From Chitinophagaceae bacterium (GTDB lineage: Bacteria > Bacteroidota > Bacteroidia > Chitinophagales > Chitinophagaceae), in contig JAJTCI010000062.1 of the NCBI GenBank assembly GCA_021323155.1, forward strand, positions 1 to 10,003: 10,003 nt of DNA, given 5' to 3'. This document shows, one piece after another, positions 5,413 to 10,003 of the stretch. How positions within the stretch are numbered: position 1 is the stretch's first letter; the number at the start of each line of letters is the position of its first letter. Under the pieces are notes generated by a model. That model was not told where the DNA came from. It saw only the letters and a list, made by a program, of their open reading frames with translations, and ran no database searches. A program made the translations under genes and the position numbers.

Positions 5413-6807
5413 ATGAATGACCATTACCCCCTTAAAATATTTATTGTTGAAGACGACGTTTGGTACAGTTCAATGTTAGAATATCATCTCTCGCTGAATC
5501 CAGATAACCAGGTCACGAAATTTCACACAGGTCAGTCCTTCCTCGATGCGCTGCACCAGAGACCGGATATTGTCACGCTGGATTATTCTCTCCCGGATAT
5601 AAACGGGGACGCGATACTGAAAGAGATCACGGAACGGTCCCCGGATTCAAAAACGGTAATCATCTCGGGCCAGGAAAACATTAAGATCGCTATTGATCTG
5701 CTCAAGAAAGGCGCCTACGAGTATATCGTGAAGGATGAAGACGCCAAAGACCGCATCTGGAATACGCTTCAGCATCTGCGTGAAAACCTTGAATTGAAGA
5801 AAGAACTGGAAGAACTGAAGGAAGAAGTAGCCAGGAAATATGATTTCAGCAAAGTAATCATCGGGAACAGCTACAATATCAGGAAAATGTTTGGGCTGAT
5901 GGAAAAAGCTGCTAAAGCTAATATTACGGTTTCAGTTACGGGCGATACCGGGACCGGTAAAGAACTTGTTGCAAAAGCGATCCATTATAATTCTTCGCGA
6001 AAGAATCAGCCGTTTGTGGCGGTGAATGTGGCCGCGATCCCGAAGGACCTCCTCGAAAGCGAACTGTTCGGTCACGAAAAAGGCGCGTTCACGGGTTCCG
6101 TTGCCCGGCGTATCGGCAAATTTGAAGAAGCACATAAGGGTACATTGTTCCTCGACGAAATTGGCGAGATGGAAGTGAGCATGCAGGCCAAACTGCTTCG
6201 CGTCTTGCAGGAAAAGGAAATCACCCGGATCGGGAGCAATGAAATCGTGAAGATCGATGTGCGTATTATCGTGGCGACCCACCGCAATCTTACAGAAGAA
6301 GTGAAAAAAGGCAACTTCCGTGAAGATCTATATTATCGTTTGCTAGGCCTTCCGATTCACCTCCCTCCACTCCGTGAACGGGAGAACGACGTGTTGCTGA
6401 TCGCGAAACACTTTATCGAGGACTTTTGCCGGGAAAATAAGTTTAACCGGAAAAGCCTTTCGCCGGAAGCCAGCAAGAAATTGCTGGGGCACGCCTTTCC
6501 TGGAAATGTACGCGAATTAAAATCGGTGATCGAGCTTGCCTGCGTTATGACGGAGGGCGATGAGATACTTCCCGAGCACCTGAATGTAATGTCGGCGAAT
6601 ATCATTGAAAACTTCGCATTGAAAGATGCGACTTTAAAAGAATTCAACATCAAGCTTATCCAATACTACCTGGACCAGTTCAACTATGACGTGATGAAAG
6701 TCGCCCGAAAGCTCGACGTAGGCAAGTCCACGATCTACCGGATGATCCAGAACAAAGAACTGTATGTAAACAAGAATTATTCTTACCCTGAGGGCATTTT
6801 AAACTAA
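5413..6807 (+). CDS. NtrC-type sigma-54 dependent response regulator
   Basis: The 464-residue protein has the full NtrC layout. The receiver domain (about 7-118) carries the acidic pair D14/D15, the phospho-acceptor D57 (TLDYSLPD), S85 and K107. A charged, Glu/Lys-rich linker (122-142) may form a coiled coil to the AAA+ sigma-54 activation domain (about 148-380), with Walker A GDTGTGKE (177-184), the sigma-54 contact loop GAFTGS (224-229), Walker B TLFLDEIGE (244-252) and arginine-finger region NFREDLYYRL (301-310). A Fis-type helix-turn-helix closes it (about 408-447, KSTIYRMIQ). It should bind enhancer sites and remodel sigma-54 RNA polymerase when phosphorylated. The loop ends in Ser where most family members have Ala. 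The adjacent hybrid kinase, 100 nt downstream on the same strand, is the likely phosphate source. Its targets are not in the window. Confidence 0.95.
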   Translation: MNDHYPLKIFIVEDDVWYSSMLEYHLSLNPDNQVTKFHTGQSFLDALHQRPDIVTLDYSLPDINGDAILKEITERSPDSKTVIISGQENIKIAIDLLKKGAYEYIVKDEDAKDRIWNTLQHLRENLELKKELEELKEEVARKYDFSKVIIGNSYNIRKMFGLMEKAAKANITVSVTGDTGTGKELVAKAIHYNSSRKNQPFVAVNVAAIPKDLLESELFGHEKGAFTGSVARRIGKFEEAHKGTLFLDEIGEMEVSMQAKLLRVLQEKEITRIGSNEIVKIDVRIIVATHRNLTEEVKKGNFREDLYYRLLGLPIHLPPLRERENDVLLIAKHFIEDFCRENKFNRKSLSPEASKKLLGHAFPGNVRELKSVIELACVMTEGDEILPEHLNVMSANIIENFALKDATLKEFNIKLIQYYLDQFNYDVMKVARKLDVGKSTIYRMIQNKELYVNKNYSYPEGILN

Positions 6808-6809
6808 TA

Positions 6810-6841
6810 TTGCTTTCCAGTCAGCGGTTTTTGTACCTTGG
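6810..6841 (+). promoter_or_regulatory. Candidate promoter for the hybrid kinase
   Basis: TTG (6810-6812), a 21-nt spacer and TACCTTGG (6834-6841) fit the relaxed Bacteroidota form TTG-N17-23-TAnnTTTG with one mismatch. Transcription would start near 6848, about 60 nt before the ATG at 6908. The kinase could thus be expressed separately from the regulator, or by read-through as well, since no clear terminator separates them. Confidence 0.45.
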
Positions 6842-6907
6842 AATTTGAACTGAGCTGACCAGCCAGCGGTGCCCGATTAAAGACTTAAACCTTCCCGTGT
6901 TGATTGT

Positions 6908-9628
6908 ATGACAGGCATTTCAAATACCGCCTGGCTTTCTGTAGTGGTTGACAACCTTCCCTATGCCGTCTTGTTGGAAAATGGCAGGCAGGAACTGATC
7001 GCCGTCAATAATGCTTTCTACCGGTTATTTGATCTCAAAGCAGGATCTGCATCGCATTCCGGCGCCAACACAGACGAGCTGCTGCAGCAATGCGCATGCA
7101 TCGACTGGACTTCATATTCACACCGGGCACAAACGCTTCGCAAGCAAAAAAAGGCCGCCCAAAAAGAAGTGATCAAGTTAACGGATGGCCGTCTCCTATT
7201 GCGTGATTATCTACCAGTTTGGCAGGAAGGAGTATTCACCGGCCATATGTGGACGTTCGTTGATGAAACAGAACGAATAAAATCTGAGGCCGCGTTGCAG
7301 GAGCAACGAAAATTCTACGAGGATGTACTGAATAATATCCCCTCCGATATCGCCGTATTCTCGCCAGAACATAAATATCTGTACATAAACCCGGTAGGCG
7401 TACGCGATCCTGCGTTAAGAAAATGGCTGATCGGCAAGTCTGATTACGACTATTGCCTCTTGCGTGGTAAGAACCTGGACATGGCTGAAAAACGTAGAAA
7501 GATGTTCGAGCAGATCGCGAAGACCCGTAAGGAATTGGAATGGGAAGAGCGTATCGTTAATAGGCAGGGAGAAGTAGAATATCACCTGAGGAAAATGAGC
7601 CCGCTGTTTGACGATAATAACCAGCTGGTATGGCTGATCGGGTACAGTGTGAACATCACCGAGCGGAAAAAAATTGAAGAGAAAATACAGTTGAGCGAAA
7701 AACGGTATCGCGATCTTTTCAATTACAGCCAGGCAATCATTTGCACTCACGACCTCTCTGGCAATATGTTAACGGTCAACCCTTCTTTGCTTGAAGTGCT
7801 GGGTTACCCTGAGAATGAGATCATTGGAAGAAACCTTTCCGACCTGCTGCTGCCAGAAGACAAACAGGCTTTCCACGACGACTACCTTCTTTCTATCCGC
7901 ACCAGCAACAAGACAAAAGGGCTGTTCCGAATACTACACAAATCCGGCAGAAAGGTGTACCTCCTATACCAGAATTACAGGGTGGAGGAATCCGCTGACA
8001 CCGGTGCGTACATCATTGCTTTCGCGCAGGACGTGACAGATCGCATTAAAGCGGAAAAAGAACTTAAGGAAGCCAAGCAGGTAACCGAGGAGATCGCACG
8101 GAATAAAGAGCGGTTTCTCGCCAACATGAGCCATGAAATCCGAACTCCTATGAGCGGCATCATCGGCATCACGTCGTTCCTGCAAAAATCGGAGCTCACC
8201 ACCGAGCAAAGAAGTTACCTGAACATCATACAAGAATCGGCGCATGACCTGCTGACTATTATTAACGACATTCTTGACCTAGAAAAGGTAGGTACGGGGC
8301 AAGTGCAGTTAGAGACAATACCGTTTGATATCGTCGCAAAAACAAAATCGGTCATCCAGCTATTTGATGTGCTCGCGAAGAACAAACAAACCAGTATCAA
8401 TTTTGAAAATGGAGTTGGCGAAAGCCTTTGTGTTGCCGGCGACCCCACTCGATATAACCAGGTAATGAATAACCTGTTGAGCAATGCGGTGAAATTCACA
8501 CACGATGGCAGTGTGTTGGTAAAAGCCTCGGTAACCAATGAGACATCGCAGGATGTGACTTTACAGTTCACCGTGGAGGATACCGGAATCGGAATCGATA
8601 AAGACAAACTGGTAAAGATATTCCAGCCTTTCACACAGGCCTACCCTGAAACGACGCGCAAATACGGAGGTACTGGTTTAGGATTGGCTATTACTAAGAA
8701 CCTGCTTGAGTTGCAAGGCGGAAAGATCTGGGTGGAAAGCCGTCCACGCCACGGAAGTGCTTTTCATTTTTCCATCACCTATAGGAAATGCAGCGAAGCA
8801 CATAAGAAATTGCTGGAACCCAAAAGACGACTGGTAAACACATTAGGTCCACTGAAGGTCCTGGTGGCTGAGGACAATAAAGTAAACCAGCTCCTGACGA
8901 AAGGCATGCTGGAAACCTGGCAGTTCCGGGCGGCGGTAGCAAACACCGGGAAAGAGGTATTACAGCTCCTAGCTCACGAAAACTTTGATGTTATATTAAT
9001 GGATATCCAGATGCCGGAAATGAACGGCTTGGAAGCTACGCGTGCAATACGCGGATTACCTGACCAGAGAAAAAGTAAGATTCCCATCATTGCATTAACG
9101 GCAAATGCCTTAAAAGGTGATGAGGCCGTATACAGTGCGGCCGGGATGAACGGCTTTCTTACCAAACCTTTTACTGAATCAGCTTTATATGAAGCGATCG
9201 AACGCGTGCTTCGCGGGTTCGAAAGTTTTGAGGCTGCTGAATCATCGAAACCCCACCCCATGGCAAAACAATCAAGTAGTCAGAAATTGTATGACCTCAC
9301 TCTTGTCAATGAACTGGCCAGGGGAAACCAGGAGTTTATTATGAACCTGGCAAAAATATTTATCCAGACAGTACCGCCTACATCGAAGGAAATGGTGGAG
9401 GCCTGCCGCCAGGAGAAATGGGAACAGGTGGGTAAATTGGCGCACAAACTCAAATCCACTATCGATACAATGAATATTGCATCGCTTAAGGATGATATTC
9501 GTGTGATCGAAAAAAATGGAAAGGATCGGAATAATCTTGAAGCTGTCCGTGAACTAGTAGCAAAAACAGATAGCATTATTACCGAAGTAGCGAGCCAGTT
9601 ACAATCGGAGTTCAGTATTGAAAAGTAA
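6908..9628 (+). CDS. Soluble PAS hybrid histidine kinase with receiver and HPt domains
   Basis: The 906-residue protein has no signal peptide or membrane segment, so it senses a cytoplasmic cue. Three PAS-like domains (about 8-122, 136-253 and 265-381; the second and third end in the NITERKK- and DVTDRIK-type PAC-to-helix junctions) precede HisKA with phospho-acceptor H409 (FLANMSHEIRTPM). HATPase_c follows, with N box NNLLSNAVKF (521-530), G1 DTGIGI (558-563) and G2 GGTGLGL (587-593). The receiver domain (about 648-770) has E655/D656, acceptor D699 (LMDIQMPEMNG), T731 and K753. A short Ser-rich linker leads to an HPt domain with H846 in LAHKLKSTIDTMN. All four relay steps are therefore intact: H409, D699, H846, then a separate receiver. 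The partner is probably D57 of the NtrC-type regulator just upstream. The first PAS is the most divergent; the ligand is unknown. Confidence 0.95.
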   Translation: MTGISNTAWLSVVVDNLPYAVLLENGRQELIAVNNAFYRLFDLKAGSASHSGANTDELLQQCACIDWTSYSHRAQTLRKQKKAAQKEVIKLTDGRLLLRDYLPVWQEGVFTGHMWTFVDETERIKSEAALQEQRKFYEDVLNNIPSDIAVFSPEHKYLYINPVGVRDPALRKWLIGKSDYDYCLLRGKNLDMAEKRRKMFEQIAKTRKELEWEERIVNRQGEVEYHLRKMSPLFDDNNQLVWLIGYSVNITERKKIEEKIQLSEKRYRDLFNYSQAIICTHDLSGNMLTVNPSLLEVLGYPENEIIGRNLSDLLLPEDKQAFHDDYLLSIRTSNKTKGLFRILHKSGRKVYLLYQNYRVEESADTGAYIIAFAQDVTDRIKAEKELKEAKQVTEEIARNKERFLANMSHEIRTPMSGIIGITSFLQKSELTTEQRSYLNIIQESAHDLLTIINDILDLEKVGTGQVQLETIPFDIVAKTKSVIQLFDVLAKNKQTSINFENGVGESLCVAGDPTRYNQVMNNLLSNAVKFTHDGSVLVKASVTNETSQDVTLQFTVEDTGIGIDKDKLVKIFQPFTQAYPETTRKYGGTGLGLAITKNLLELQGGKIWVESRPRHGSAFHFSITYRKCSEAHKKLLEPKRRLVNTLGPLKVLVAEDNKVNQLLTKGMLETWQFRAAVANTGKEVLQLLAHENFDVILMDIQMPEMNGLEATRAIRGLPDQRKSKIPIIALTANALKGDEAVYSAAGMNGFLTKPFTESALYEAIERVLRGFESFEAAESSKPHPMAKQSSSQKLYDLTLVNELARGNQEFIMNLAKIFIQTVPPTSKEMVEACRQEKWEQVGKLAHKLKSTIDTMNIASLKDDIRVIEKNGKDRNNLEAVRELVAKTDSIITEVASQLQSEFSIEK

Positions 9629-9637
9629 ATATCGCCC

Positions 9638-9967
9638 CTATTTAACTTCAGTGCCTTCCACGGGTATCCTTCTAAGGAAATCATCGTACCCGTCGTCTTC
9701 ATGATTGCTGTAAACACCATATGCATCGATGCTGTAGCCGACCAGGCCATCGTTGGCCTCTATTACATATAATGCACAGGTTTCTGAAGGACTGGAGTCG
9801 CCCTCGAACCGGTAAGTCTTGATGATCTTCAGATCTTCAGGTTGGTAGAATTTCCCTTTGCCTGCGGTAAACCCTTCCGGCGCCATGGTAAATTCGTTAT
9901 CCTTCTTATTCACCCTGAGTATTTCCAATACCTCCGATAAAGTCGTCATTTTTTGAGTGCTATCCAT
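9638..9967 (-). CDS. Small conserved Bacteroidota protein (often mislabelled PRPP synthetase)
   Basis: The 109-residue protein has TLSEVLEILR near the start, then YRFEGDS (52-58), LYVIEANDG (66-74) and DAYGVYS (81-87). This pattern (TLSEA..., YRFEG-S-P---S-LYAI, VDAYGVY) recalls a small Bacteroidota family of about 100 residues that databases often name phosphoribosylpyrophosphate synthetase. None of the real enzyme's motifs (PRPP loop, ATP flag region) is present, so that name should not be taken as a function. It is soluble and acidic with no signal peptide. The start could also be the methionine at 9949 (MTTLSEV), closer to the start of relatives as I recall them. Its stop is 9 nt from the stop of the convergent hybrid kinase. 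The short upstream piece in the window shows no clear promoter. Confidence 0.75.
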   Translation of the reverse strand: MDSTQKMTTLSEVLEILRVNKKDNEFTMAPEGFTAGKGKFYQPEDLKIIKTYRFEGDSSPSETCALYVIEANDGLVGYSIDAYGVYSNHEDDGYDDFLRRIPVEGTEVK

Positions 9968-10003
9968 ACAGCGTATTTACCTAAGGCATTCAAAACCTGT
10001 GCC

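Noticed and set aside
6815..6860. Terminator between the NtrC-type gene and the hybrid kinase
   Set aside because: TCAGC (6821) and GCTGA (6853) can pair over 5 bp only, with a long loop and no following T run.
9280..9750. 156-residue minus-strand open frame across the end of the hybrid kinase
   Set aside because: It overlaps both the HPt-coding part of the kinase and the small gene at 9638-9967 in another frame; no domain is visible.

Overview
The window reads as chromosomal DNA of a member of the Bacteroidota, probably a Chitinophagaceae-like soil or freshwater bacterium. Two lines of evidence support this. First, a divergent pair of promoters exactly fits the Bacteroidota form TTTG-N19-TAnnTTTG, and most genes lack a recognisable Shine-Dalgarno sequence. 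Second, two small proteins belong to families I know mainly from this phylum: a DUF2795 protein, and a small protein usually mislabelled phosphoribosylpyrophosphate synthetase. The lineage is inferred, since there is no rRNA or marker gene here. No tRNA, rRNA, CRISPR array, insertion sequence or riboswitch was seen.

Left part (1-2830): an accessory-looking, plus-strand cluster. It holds the 3' end of an unrecognised helical protein, a secreted protein with an EF-hand loop and a cysteine-rich C-terminus, a membrane-anchored TlpA/thioredoxin-like protein with a WCAPC active site, and a second unrecognised secreted protein with two hydrophobic segments at its C-terminus. The two secreted-protein genes are unrelated in body. 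They share a near-identical 77-nt leader (67/77 identical) that runs through the start codon into the signal peptide, and it contains a palindrome kept by a paired T:A to C:G change. A hairpin lies upstream of each leader. This looks like a repeated expression cassette carrying different secreted cargo, and it is the most unusual part of the window. The cluster ends at a perfect 40-bp palindromic terminator.

Middle part (2831-5210): housekeeping genes. A DUF2795 protein (minus) and a LolD-like lipoprotein-release ATPase (plus) are transcribed divergently from two well-formed promoters. Converging on lolD is a minus-strand pair: a stand-alone MacB/LolD-type ABC ATPase followed 4 nt later by a PduO-type cobalamin adenosyltransferase.

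Right part (5211-10003): a signalling locus. An NtrC-type response regulator (receiver, sigma-54 AAA+ domain, Fis-type helix-turn-helix) is followed by a 906-residue soluble hybrid histidine kinase (three PAS-like domains, HisKA, HATPase_c, receiver, HPt). The kinase has every relay residue needed to pass phosphate to the NtrC-type regulator, so the two are probably a His-Asp-His-Asp phosphorelay controlling sigma-54 promoters elsewhere. A small conserved gene on the minus strand closes the window.
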